From positions 124,001 through 188,000 of the forward strand of contig NZ_JJMU01000024.1 of NCBI RefSeq assembly GCF_000757725.1: a DNA stretch of 64,000 bases, in the 5' to 3' direction. Made by a program: the position numbers and the translations under genes. Positions 54,225 to 61,981 of this stretch are shown piece after piece. Positions within the stretch are counted from its first letter, which is position 1. Each line of letters begins with the position of its first letter. Origin of the DNA: Sphingobacterium deserti. GTDB taxonomy: Bacteria > Bacteroidota > Bacteroidia > Sphingobacteriales > Sphingobacteriaceae. Below the pieces are notes generated by a model, which saw nothing but the letters and a program-made list of their open reading frames with translations, did not search any database and was not told the origin of the DNA.

Positions 54225-54544
54225 CGGATCCGGCTTATGTCTTTCACCCTTACGGAGCTCGTCAAGGCTTTCAGAATATCACCCCGCCCGTATTTACGAG
54301 CTAAATAAAGAAGCCTGTCACGCATTAGCTTAGCATCCTTTGAAGTGCTGTACTGGCTTTCTGATTCCGAAGTAACAGCTATTGACTGAAACAACAGATC
54401 AATAGTACTTTTTTCTACGATAGGCAGCAAAGCAGCACTGTAATCGCTTGCGCCGTCAAGGCCAGCGTTTATCAATGCTAACTCTACCGCTTTCGAATCT
54501 ACATCGATGCCAAGAAACTGCTGAAAGGCTTCTTTAATGGTCAT
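54221..54544 (-). CDS. Head-tail adaptor protein
   Basis: 107 residues from MTIKEAFQQFLG (ATG 54544, 1 nt before the capsid stop). Helical; matches the type of adaptor (DUF6706-like) behind capsid genes. A longer start at 54697 would overlap the capsid gene by 152 nt and is rejected. Confidence 0.65.
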   Translation of the reverse strand: MTIKEAFQQFLGIDVDSKAVELALINAGLDGASDYSAALLPIVEKSTIDLLFQSIAVTSESESQYSTSKDAKLMRDRLLYLARKYGRGDILKALTSSVRVKDISRIR

Positions 54545-54545
54545 G

Positions 54546-55637
54546 TTATTCTCCCTTAGTTTTGATGATGCGAATTGATTTCGCAGCTTTGAAACCAGGG
54601 AAAGCATTCCACTCAGCTTCTGTGATCTCAGCCAATGGTTTACGCTCTCTCCAGCGTGATAGCAAGATATTGTCGGAAACAATATACTCAATACCATTTA
54701 CAGGATTTAGCTGCTCATCGGCCAAAGCATTATGAATAACTCCCAATTCTCCGCCTGGAATAAAGATCGCATTGTCAGCATTCCAAGAGCTGAAGCTAGA
54801 TTGAACACCATCGGTCTCCACTGCCGCTTTGTCGTCCACAATTTCAAAAGTCGGCAATAGGTTTTCTTCCAGTGCCGAATTCACATTAACCAACGTAGGC
54901 ACGTACTTCGCACCACTGTTTCCGATGTACGCTTTTACGTAATTCTGAACAGACTTATTGGTGGAGATCTTTCTCCACAAAGAACGAGTGATCAAAATCT
55001 TGCTGATGGGTTGTGCGTCCGTAGCATCTTCTGCTGCTTGTGTCTCCCGATTGATGTCAGCGATGATATCATGATCAGGATTTGCCCAATCTCCCGACGC
55101 AGGCGTAATATTCGTGTCCTTGATAACAGGCACATCGAACACAATACCATCTGGGTTATTTGTGGTATCAATTGTGACACGGCCGGTAGATAGGCCTTGT
55201 TTTACCATACTGTCAACTCGACGAGCGACAGAGTTACGGGTGTATAGGTAATCATCGATCATGCTTGTGATGATCGAAGTAAGCCGTTGTGAACCTGAAA
55301 CAGATGGAGAGGTCAATAGCAACTCAATGTTACGTAGCTCCTGCGCATTCAATTTACGTCTTACACCGATCGCAGGCACTTCGCCTTTTAACTTTTCGAT
55401 ACCCTTACGAGCACGTAAAGTAAATTCAGATTCACGGCTGATTACGGATGCTAATGACTCGATGCCATCTTCTCCGATGACAGTGGTAAAGTCGAGTGAG
55501 ACACTCGGCGCTTCCGTTCTAAAGTACCGCTGGTACCAAGTAGGAGCGAAGCGCGTATTGTTTGCCTCCAAGATCACATCAGGGGTTAATCCCTCAGCAG
55601 CCAAAAACGCTAATAGTTTTGATTTTTGATATTCCAT
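54546..55637 (-). CDS. Major capsid protein (lambda E-like)
   Basis: 363 residues. SVSLDFTTVIGEDGIESLASVISRES, then VPAIGVRRKLNAQELRNIELLL, and VPTLVNVNSALEENLLPT are features of the major capsid protein E family. Icosahedral head shell. Followed by adaptor, preceded by decoration protein. Confidence 0.85.
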   Translation of the reverse strand: MEYQKSKLLAFLAAEGLTPDVILEANNTRFAPTWYQRYFRTEAPSVSLDFTTVIGEDGIESLASVISRESEFTLRARKGIEKLKGEVPAIGVRRKLNAQELRNIELLLTSPSVSGSQRLTSIITSMIDDYLYTRNSVARRVDSMVKQGLSTGRVTIDTTNNPDGIVFDVPVIKDTNITPASGDWANPDHDIIADINRETQAAEDATDAQPISKILITRSLWRKISTNKSVQNYVKAYIGNSGAKYVPTLVNVNSALEENLLPTFEIVDDKAAVETDGVQSSFSSWNADNAIFIPGGELGVIHNALADEQLNPVNGIEYIVSDNILLSRWRERKPLAEITEAEWNAFPGFKAAKSIRIIKTKGE

Positions 55638-55647
55638 TATCCCCTAA

Positions 55648-56190
55648 TTACTTTGTTTGTGAAAAAATGACGTTTGGCAATGCCGCTTTAGTCGCTGCTG
55701 AAACGAAGCCGATACGTCTTGCATACACCATACCCCCGACAACAGCTGTTACTGTATGCACATTCCCGGCTTTGACCTGCACAGGATTGTATAGCAAAGC
55801 GTTGCCATCACCTGAACCGATTTTATTGCCAATTGCCTCAGCTTTGCCATAGGCGGCGGCCAGCTCCACTACATCGTGTGTCGTTTCGGCTTTGTTGATA
55901 GCGGAAATGGTTTTGCCATTTACCTTGTCACCCACAGCTAGCGGATGTCCTTTGGCGACTTCGATTGATGTATCAGCGGTTGCGATTGCTTTGGTCACTA
56001 CAGCCGTTTTTACAGCGACTGCGGCCCGTGCAGATTCGTCAACCATGATAACCGTACCGGATCCGATAATGGCGCCGTCTGGATATCCTGAAACATTAAG
56101 CGTGAAACCGCCAGTCAGCACTTGCAATGATTTGTCGTGCTGAAACACCGGAATACCGGCGTTATAAGTTTCTCTTTGAACGTTGAACAT
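55648..56190 (-). CDS. Head decoration / fibre protein
   Basis: 180 residues, Ala/Gly/Val-rich beta protein (TKAIATADTSIEVAKGHPLAVGDKV). Such proteins cover the capsid, next to the capsid gene. Function from context. Confidence 0.65.
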   Translation of the reverse strand: MFNVQRETYNAGIPVFQHDKSLQVLTGGFTLNVSGYPDGAIIGSGTVIMVDESARAAVAVKTAVVTKAIATADTSIEVAKGHPLAVGDKVNGKTISAINKAETTHDVVELAAAYGKAEAIGNKIGSGDGNALLYNPVQVKAGNVHTVTAVVGGMVYARRIGFVSAATKAALPNVIFSQTK

Positions 56191-56203
56191 TGATAATTCC
56201 TCC

Positions 56204-56833
56204 TTAGTTGGTTTTGTTGCGCTCGTTTTGAGCTTTCAGGTTTTCTAATACCTGTTTTCCTGTAGCAGTCAATGTCTTTGACGCTTCAGGGAGTGCGCCT
56301 CCAGCATTCGGTTTACCAGGTGATCTATCGTTCGCGTTTTGCTTTACGTGATCTTTGTTGAAGGCTTTGAGATCCTCCATTGCGCTGTCAAACTCTTCTT
56401 CTGTTTGTGGCTGCCATTTTGTTACCAAAGTGGCGTTTTTGATACCGTTAGCTTCTGCTAGCTTCTCCCATTTCTGCGTAAGCGAAAGGGAATTATTGTA
56501 CTGCAAAAGCTGATCGATTTTCTTTTCCAACTCCGAAATCTTGTCCACTTGTGGCGCAGGATTAGCTGGATTTGGATTGTTTGGTTGTGGATTAGGATTG
56601 GGCGGCGTTGGGTTCTTCTTCTTGTATTCGTTGATGTAACGGGTATTCTCCGATTGCATCAATGTGAAATAAGGCTTAGCCCCCTCTATAGCCGCTATAA
56701 TATCTTCATCCGTGCTTTCGTCTGACAGGCTTGCACTGAGGTTTGTTGCCAACCCTTCAACTGTCGTCGCTCCGAACCCATTACTTGCAACTAATGGTTT
56801 CAGAACTGCTAAAACTCGCTCTTGAATATTCAT
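56204..56833 (-). CDS. Scaffold-like head protein
   Basis: 209 residues. A helical N-terminal, a Pro/Asn-rich linker (about 74-92: PTPPNPNPQPNNPNPANP), then a coiled coil and a disordered tail. This is the shape of an assembly scaffold. Upstream of decoration and capsid genes. Confidence 0.7.
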   Translation of the reverse strand: MNIQERVLAVLKPLVASNGFGATTVEGLATNLSASLSDESTDEDIIAAIEGAKPYFTLMQSENTRYINEYKKKNPTPPNPNPQPNNPNPANPAPQVDKISELEKKIDQLLQYNNSLSLTQKWEKLAEANGIKNATLVTKWQPQTEEEFDSAMEDLKAFNKDHVKQNANDRSPGKPNAGGALPEASKTLTATGKQVLENLKAQNERNKTN

Positions 56834-56942
56834 GCGTTATGATTATGTTTAAAATCGTAGTCACAAATTTCCGCATGTGAGAGAGAGCGAACGAATTTCG
56901 ACCGCCTTATTAGGTGCTAAGAATATTTTGTATTATTAATTG

Positions 56943-56969
56943 TAAAAGAAAAAGCCTCCGAGTGGAGGC
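56943..56969 (-). terminator. Terminator of the leftward accessory cassette
   Basis: GCCTCC (56954-56959) with GGAGGC (56964-56969), 4-nt loop; on the minus strand it is followed by TTTTTCTTTT. It ends the transcript of 56981-60186 before the structural genes. Confidence 0.8.
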
Positions 56970-56980
56970 GATTTATATAG

Positions 56981-57580
56981 TTAAGAAAAAAACAACTTTC
57001 TACTAAATATTTCTTTGTCGATTTCTCTGATATTTTTCCCGGAGCTAATGGAGAGCTCACGCATTCTATTCATTAAAGGCCTATAAAATTTCGGAAGAGA
57101 TTTAATTTGCCCTTGTTTGTCCACGTCTACTGCAGTTACAAGACCTAAATTTATTAATAGTCTTCTGTCTAAAATCGGAATAAGATAAGGGAAATACGCG
57201 TTCAATAGCGCCGACAAATAAGAAACGCTGAAGCCATCTATTTTTTGTTCCGACCCAACTGTTGTGAGTGAGCAAATTTCTTCAACTTTTAGAGATAAAC
57301 GGTCAAGTTTGTCAATGTCGAGATCAGCTAATGTAAAAGTCGAGTATTCTTTATTGATGCTTCTCAAGATGTTTGAATAGCATATTAGCTTTTCATTGAT
57401 TAAATATTCGGGCTCATTTATCGTTGCGTTTCCTCCCTTAAAATTCGAAATATAAAGAAGGTCTATTAACCCCAATTCAAATTGGTCAGCTTTTAAACTA
57501 ATGTAGTTTTGATAATTCACAAAACTGATTGAAGATTTCCCCCACTGTGTGACTGCTCTCTTGTCAATAACGTATTCCAT
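56981..57580 (-). CDS. Hypothetical protein of the accessory cassette
   Basis: 199 residues. Contains YLSALLNAYFPYLIPILDRRLLINLG. No family recognised. Last gene of the four-gene leftward cassette; 4-nt gap to the previous gene; not a structural protein by position. Confidence 0.6.
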   Translation of the reverse strand: MEYVIDKRAVTQWGKSSISFVNYQNYISLKADQFELGLIDLLYISNFKGGNATINEPEYLINEKLICYSNILRSINKEYSTFTLADLDIDKLDRLSLKVEEICSLTTVGSEQKIDGFSVSYLSALLNAYFPYLIPILDRRLLINLGLVTAVDVDKQGQIKSLPKFYRPLMNRMRELSISSGKNIREIDKEIFSRKLFFS

Positions 57581-57584
57581 TTTT

Positions 57585-58247
57585 TTATTTCTTTAGCGCT
57601 TTTTTGATCTTGCTGGTGTAGACTTGGATAGGTATCACTTTGTCTACTTTGGCACCGTTGATCTCGAACTGCAGGACTGCACGATCATTCGGCAGCTTGC
57701 CATTCTCTTGAAAGTATTTGTTTGCCTTCCGGTAATCGAAAAGGACTGCGCTATTGGTAGCACACTTTAACACCACTTTAGACTCCGGAGCTATTATAGT
57801 AGGCGGAGATACGCTATTAGCTTCCTTTACTTCAATACCCAGCATTTGTGCAGTCGCTCCGCTGGCATCCTTAACAGGAATGGTTTCTTCTGATATTACG
57901 TAGTAGGAGCTGGGCCATTGAAATGATATGGCTTTATCTAAGTTGTTACGAACATTGAAGTAAACGTAACCCATGCCTACATCTTGAATAGATATCGTTA
58001 AGTCTTCATCAGTATGCTTGAACTCCTTTGGAGCTTTCCCATCGAATGCTACTCTGACGCTTCCTAAGTTTTTGACGAACTCTTGCCCCATCCCATCTAT
58101 TATTGATAGGACAAATATTAGAAGAAATAGACTTTTGAATTTTACTTTTGCGAACAAACGGATTGAACAATTGCTTGCCAGAGAAAAAATATTGGATATT
58201 ACTTTTTGACAGAAAGGATTGTATGTTAAACTGTTCTTGGAATTCAT
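57585..58247 (-). CDS. Secreted hypothetical protein of the accessory cassette
   Basis: 220 residues. A hydrophobic signal-like helix lies at about 37-53 (FKSLFLLIFVLSIIDGMGQE), so the true start may be inside, e.g. an alternative TTG near residue 30. After it the protein is beta-rich with a Ser/Lys C-terminus. Exported proteins in prophage cassettes are often lysogenic-conversion factors. Confidence 0.6.
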   Translation of the reverse strand: MNSKNSLTYNPFCQKVISNIFSLASNCSIRLFAKVKFKSLFLLIFVLSIIDGMGQEFVKNLGSVRVAFDGKAPKEFKHTDEDLTISIQDVGMGYVYFNVRNNLDKAISFQWPSSYYVISEETIPVKDASGATAQMLGIEVKEANSVSPPTIIAPESKVVLKCATNSAVLFDYRKANKYFQENGKLPNDRAVLQFEINGAKVDKVIPIQVYTSKIKKALKK

Positions 58248-58282
58248 TGATTATAGTTATTAAAGGGAATGCAAGCGGGAAT

Positions 58283-59425
58283 TTACTGACTTCCGAGGGG
58301 ACTACAAAATTTTTTATTTAAAAGTCGATTTCTCATCTTCTTTTTATCTTTGAAGTGACGAGAAATATTCTGAGTTATCTGTATATAGTCGTCAGTGAAC
58401 CTGTCTTTTTGCCAATAGAAGGGTTGGATAGCGGCACAATTATCATGTTCAAAAATCATATTCAACAGCGTTCTGTCTGAAAGACCACATGAATGTCCCC
58501 AAACGTAAACTATATAAGATCCCGACTCAAGAATATTCACCAGATCAGAATAATTGTTGTTTGCGAAATAACCGAATGATTTTATGTGCGTGAGAAAATC
58601 GTTCTCATTAGTCTTTTCCATTAAGAAATACTCTTCATCTATCTCGTCTCCATATCCGAAAATTGGGGCGTTTTCCTTACTATGGAGTCTGCCATGAATA
58701 TCTATTGTTCGAAACGAACTATTACGAGTCAGTTTGTATGTCAATCCGGTGTAGTTGAAGTTTAAGAAAGTTACACTTTTCGGAATTATATACCTATCAC
58801 CTCCATCTTCAAACTGATCTCTATTTAAGCCTTCCAGATGGTGTTTGTCGACTATGGAATTTTTATCAACGGGTTTTTCCGCACAATAGTTAAAATTATA
58901 GTCGATCTCTCTAATGTTACTCACAATAGAAAGGTACTCGCAAAGAAGATCTTTTAATGAGGATAAATCTTCATTTAGTTTTTTAATAGTATTATCAAAC
59001 TTATATCTATGATCCCTATACAAGGCTAAGCATTCGGAAAGCTTTCTGTAATAAATCATCTCAATATCTACCCATTTCATATTTTCGTAATGGGTAGATA
59101 TTGCGGAAAAAAAGTCTGAAGTATATTCAAAATTGAATAAATAAACGGCATCGTTTATTCTGATCTCGATATTGGGCAGACCACCTCGCTCAGGTAACAT
59201 CTTAGGGACTAATGTACGTAATTCACTAATGCTGTCTATTCTAACAGCACCATTTGTAGAATTTATCTCTGTACATTTAATTGTAAAGAACGAATTAATC
59301 CGTGAACCGGCTTCGATGGCGTTTTTAAATTCTTGCTCAAAAAACCAATTAACAAAATCCGAATATTGTGTTGGCAGCTTGTGATGGAGGTCGAATCCGT
59401 TCCCTACAATAATTAGTTTATTCAT
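58283..59425 (-). CDS. abiH: AbiH family abortive infection protein
   Basis: 380 residues. N-terminus IIVGNGFDLHHKLPTQYSDF (residues 5-24) is the mark of AbiH (PF14253-type), whose members stop phage multiplication by killing the cell. C-terminal parts carry FLNFNYTG and GHSCGLSDRTLL blocks, also family-like. The start overlaps the Abi-alpha-like stop by 4 nt, so the two act together. Protects the lysogen from other phages. Confidence 0.88.
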   Translation of the reverse strand: MNKLIIVGNGFDLHHKLPTQYSDFVNWFFEQEFKNAIEAGSRINSFFTIKCTEINSTNGAVRIDSISELRTLVPKMLPERGGLPNIEIRINDAVYLFNFEYTSDFFSAISTHYENMKWVDIEMIYYRKLSECLALYRDHRYKFDNTIKKLNEDLSSLKDLLCEYLSIVSNIREIDYNFNYCAEKPVDKNSIVDKHHLEGLNRDQFEDGGDRYIIPKSVTFLNFNYTGLTYKLTRNSSFRTIDIHGRLHSKENAPIFGYGDEIDEEYFLMEKTNENDFLTHIKSFGYFANNNYSDLVNILESGSYIVYVWGHSCGLSDRTLLNMIFEHDNCAAIQPFYWQKDRFTDDYIQITQNISRHFKDKKKMRNRLLNKKFCSPLGSQ

Positions 59426-60186
59426 TCTACTTCCCTACAAAGTTCAACAAATTTTTCGCCAAATCTAGTAATAATTAATTCACTATCATTGTATACATTT
59501 ATGTCAACATCAATATCAGTGTCATCCGGATCGTCCGACGATTTTTGCGCGGTGACTTCTACATCAGTGTCCCATTTTAATAGCCCTACGGAAATCAAAT
59601 TGGCGATGCACAAGTCAATATCATCAATTGTGTGGCCGTACCTTTTCTGTATTTCTTTAACGGAGAATGTAAAAGTGGATGAGGGGTAATCTTCAGGTTT
59701 CTGAACATTGGAATATCCCCTCTGTTTCTGAAATCTCTTGTTCTTTTTGACAGGTAATTCATCATAAATCATATCAATCAACGCAGCATCTTCTGTGGAT
59801 ATTTTATTTAATACCGTTATACTATTCTGTTGTAGCATTATCGAAGAATCGCCTCTCAAAATATTGACAGTTAAGTTAGACCATTTTTTCTGCAAACTTT
59901 CATCTTCTTCTAAAGAACTGAATTCTATAAGAGGAGCGAGCACTTTTAAGTTTACAGATTTGGCTTCAATATTGTTATTTTTCAAAAATTCTTCCGCTTC
60001 AGTAAAGATCTTAACCTGATTTTTGAATCGTCGTAACTTGACATTGTCAGACAAAAGTCCTCCAAACTCTTTAAACGATGGTCCAAATAATGAAGTAAGC
60101 AAATTTTCACTTTTTTTGAGGAGTTCTTTAGACACAACGGATGCTCCAACGAATTCCGAGATATCTTTTAATATTTCATCTGACAT
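59422..60186 (-). CDS. Abi-alpha (DUF4393-like) family protein
   Basis: 254 residues from ATG 60186 (TTG 60216 would add 10). The helical pattern SLEEDESLQKKWSNLTVNIL and FGGLLSDNVKLRRFKNQ fits DUF4393/Abi-alpha. C-terminal winged-helix-like part (IQKRYGHTIDDIDLCIANLISVGLL). Abi-alpha proteins accompany anti-phage genes; first gene of the cassette and coupled with AbiH. Confidence 0.78.
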   Translation of the reverse strand: MSDEILKDISEFVGASVVSKELLKKSENLLTSLFGPSFKEFGGLLSDNVKLRRFKNQVKIFTEAEEFLKNNNIEAKSVNLKVLAPLIEFSSLEEDESLQKKWSNLTVNILRGDSSIMLQQNSITVLNKISTEDAALIDMIYDELPVKKNKRFQKQRGYSNVQKPEDYPSSTFTFSVKEIQKRYGHTIDDIDLCIANLISVGLLKWDTDVEVTAQKSSDDPDDTDIDVDINVYNDSELIITRFGEKFVELCREVE

Positions 60187-60307
60187 AATTTCATGATTAA
60201 AAATTGTTACAGCCAATATACAAACAACTCAACCAATAAAGAATAAGGGAAACCGTAATTTTCAAAAGAAATTATTTACTAAATTTGAGTTATTAACCTC
60301 TTAAAAT

Positions 60308-60592
60308 ATGAATACAATAATTCTTCAAGCTGCTTTAAACGATGGAACTGGTTCTGCAGTAGGCGCATTAATCGCGATAGGCATATCGCTCCTTATTTTC
60401 TTCATCCTAAGATCAGTAATGCTATGGTATTGGAAAGTCGATAAGATTGTCGAAAACCAGCAAAAGCAGATACAACAAATGAATACCGTCATCGAGGCAA
60501 TGTCTGCATTTTACAGAAATGAGTACCCAAAGAATAGCGCTGGACCAGGACTGCCTAATCCAAATCAAGATGGCTCAGAGAAAACCGTATAA
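60308..60592 (+). CDS. Small membrane protein
   Basis: 94 residues. One hydrophobic helix (17-40), then a coiled coil (VENQQKQIQQMNTVIEAMS). Divergent from the Abi cassette; TAAATTTG (60280-60287) could be its -7 element. Unknown function; holin-like shape. Confidence 0.6.
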   Translation: MNTIILQAALNDGTGSAVGALIAIGISLLIFFILRSVMLWYWKVDKIVENQQKQIQQMNTVIEAMSAFYRNEYPKNSAGPGLPNPNQDGSEKTV

Positions 60593-60797
60593 TCCCAATA
60601 CCAAGTATGGCAGAAGGAATCTAAATGAAGCGCATTATCAAAGGATGGCCGAGAAAACTCCGGAGGAACGTGCCGAAATACATAATTGTGCCGGGGTAAT
60701 GTTCCTTTTAATCACGCTAATTGGCGGATTAATAGTCTTCGCATTATTTGGCGGGGAGGGTTTACTTAGATGGTTGGGAGGCAAAAGGCCCTACTAG
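60570..60797 (+). CDS. Small membrane protein
   Basis: 75 residues from ATG 60570 (an earlier ATG at 60519 overlaps too much). One hydrophobic helix (about 44-64) near the C-terminus. Unknown. Confidence 0.55.
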   Translation: MAQRKPYNPNTKYGRRNLNEAHYQRMAEKTPEERAEIHNCAGVMFLLITLIGGLIVFALFGGEGLLRWLGGKRPY

Positions 60798-60806
60798 AAC
60801 AAAATT

Positions 60807-60831
60807 CCCCAACATCATCACAATGTTGGGG
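60807..60831 (-). terminator. Terminator-like hairpin at the end of the tRNA region
   Basis: CCCCAACAT (60807-60815) with ATGTTGGGG (60823-60831), 7-nt loop. On the minus strand a GAATTTTG follows. It could end the tRNA-region RNA. Confidence 0.6.
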
Positions 60832-60842
60832 AGTAAACAACT

Positions 60843-60876
60843 GCCGGTCTCTTCCCGGCTGTCAACCTATCCTCAG
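60843..60876 (-). ncRNA. Conserved hairpin H1 (GAAGAGA loop)
   Basis: Minus strand: stem GCCGG, loop GAAGAGA, stem CCGGC (60859-60843), preceded by GGATAGGTTGACA. The same unit, with stem changes that keep pairing, is at 61289-61319. Confidence 0.6.
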
Positions 60877-60990
60877 TAATAATCTATCTACCTAAATCGC
60901 CTTTTTACTGATCCATCTACGTCTTTCCGTATATCGTCAGATAGCATCGATTAGAACTTACTTTCAGTATCCATCTGTCTATGTGCGTTG

Positions 60991-61062
60991 CGGGGCTGTG
61001 GTGATTCGAACACCCCATCACTTAACACGTCTGCTAAGCGCCTGCATCCAATAGGCAGCCCC
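60991..61062 (-). tRNA. tRNA-like gene A, anticodon unclear
   Basis: 72 nt. Perfect 7-bp acceptor (GGGGCTG/CAGCCCC), discriminator G, T arm with loop TTCGAAT. D stem CCT/AGG begins directly after the acceptor without the usual two-base spacer. Anticodon arm folds as CTTAG/TTAAG with an 8-nt loop (CAGACGTG) with no U33, so no anticodon can be assigned. Confidence 0.6.
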
Positions 61063-61214
61063 GTGCCTTTACGTTTCAAAGGTTAAGCAGGTTTAGTCAA
61101 GAACTTTCCTTTCAGATAGGACATATAGTTTTTGCAAGTACATACGGTAAACTTACCGCTTGCGTGGCCGACTAACTATCTTTTTCCATGATATGCCAAA
61201 TCATGTTGCCTTTG

Positions 61215-61283
61215 TGACAGGAGCAGGATTCGAACCTATAAAATCAGCTTTCGGCCTAGCGCTTACCATTCCGCCATCCTGTC
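61215..61283 (-). tRNA. tRNA-like gene B, anticodon unclear
   Basis: 69 nt. Perfect acceptor GACAGGA/TCCTGTC, discriminator A, good D arm (GCG...GCGC, GG in the loop), T loop TTCGAAT with T stem 3-4 bp. The anticodon arm is short (TAGGC/GCTGA with CGAAA loop); GAA could be read as anticodon but C would be at 33. Confidence 0.55.
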
Positions 61284-61288
61284 AAAGT

Positions 61289-61319
61289 ATCGGTCTATTC
61301 CCGATCGTCAAGCCTATCC
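61289..61319 (-). ncRNA. Conserved hairpin H2 (GAATAGA loop)
   Basis: Minus strand: stem ATCGG, loop GAATAGA, stem CCGAT (61305-61289), preceded by GGATAGGCTTGACG. Compared with H1 two stem pairs change together. It ends 6 nt before tRNA-like gene B. Confidence 0.6.
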
Positions 61320-61352
61320 GTTGTGCATATCTGCGCACGGGTTGCGTTTCCG

Positions 61353-61443
61353 TGGGAAAGAGTGGATTCGAACCACTGTTTCAAGGCCTCCCCGTAAAAC
61401 GGATCTCAGGTATCTTGCGTCCTAGCCTCTAAACGACTTCCCC
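61353..61443 (-). tRNA. tRNA-like gene C with extended anticodon arm
   Basis: 91 nt. Acceptor GGGGAAG/CTTTCCC (one G-U), A73, D arm GTTT/GGAC as in tRNA-Glu types, T arm AGTGG-TTCGAAT-CCACT. The anticodon stem CAAG/CTTG encloses 28 nt (9 are normal) that fold into CCT/AGG and TCCG/CGGG with the apical loop TTTTA. Confidence 0.6.
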
Positions 61444-61447
61444 AAAT

Positions 61448-61481
61448 GTACCGCGGGAAACGGGGAGGATCCCGCGGGTAC
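61448..61481. other. Strong hairpin upstream of tRNA-like gene C
   Basis: GTACCGCGGG (61448-61457) with CCCGCGGGTAC (61471-61481), one bulged base. Five bases before the 5' end of gene C. Possible processing or operator element. Confidence 0.6.
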
Positions 61482-61510
61482 CAAACCAATTATTAACCTA
61501 AATTATGAAG

Positions 61511-61642
61511 TGGAAAGAACAGGGTTCGAACCTGTAAATATTTGTGAGATTACGATGTGGGGGCGAATACATTAACACATCCATAATGCATTTATATCCC
61601 AAGTCGCGCCATCGTAGCGTCTACCAATTCCGCCATCTTTCC
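61511..61642 (-). tRNA. tRNA-Leu-like gene D with ~49-nt insertion in the anticodon loop
   Basis: 132 nt. Acceptor GGAAAGA/TCTTTCC, A73, D arm GCGGAATTGGTAGACGC exactly of tRNA-Leu type, T arm ACAGG-TTCGAAC-CCTGT, long variable region (15 nt). Anticodon stem TACGA/TCGTA (extendable to TACGATG/CATCGTA) holds a 56-nt loop instead of 7, with its own AATGCAT/ATGTATT hairpin. Confidence 0.65.
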
Positions 61643-61981
61643 AAGCGGCATACTGTTACAGATTTCAAGCCGAATACCATAAAGGTCTTACATCGGAACG
61701 TTCTTCACGTTGTGGCATGCCAGCACTTTAGAATGTTAAATAAGCGACCGTCGCAAGTCAATAGGATGCGTGGTGCACACCCACGGGAAAGCATTTGTTC
61801 CCCCTTATTGCGTTTTGATTCGCTCACCCTTTCGGGAACGGCCGCTGATGCGATTCGTCCAATCGACTACGTGTCGTTAATCTTCTCGAACTTGGACTAT
61901 CTTGATGTCTTTCGATACTTCAAAGGTAAAAAACAATATTTATATATGCAATAAAAACTATATAAATATTATAATTATGCG
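61643..61981. other. 339-bp non-coding stretch before the portal gene
   Basis: No gene. Contains CGTGG-TGCACAC-CCACG (61769-61785), CCC-GAAA-GGG on the minus strand and an ATGC/GCAT pair around it. It would be the 5' part of an RNA read leftward through the tRNA-like genes. Structured RNA is plausible. Confidence 0.45.

Noticed and set aside
54545..54697. N-terminal extension of the head-tail adaptor to 54697
   Set aside because: It would overlap the capsid gene by 152 nt; ATG 54544 sits 1 nt past the capsid stop and gives the expected adaptor size.
61880..61900. A fifth tRNA T loop (TTCGAGA on the minus strand)
   Set aside because: Flanks do not pair to a T stem and no acceptor stem is found.
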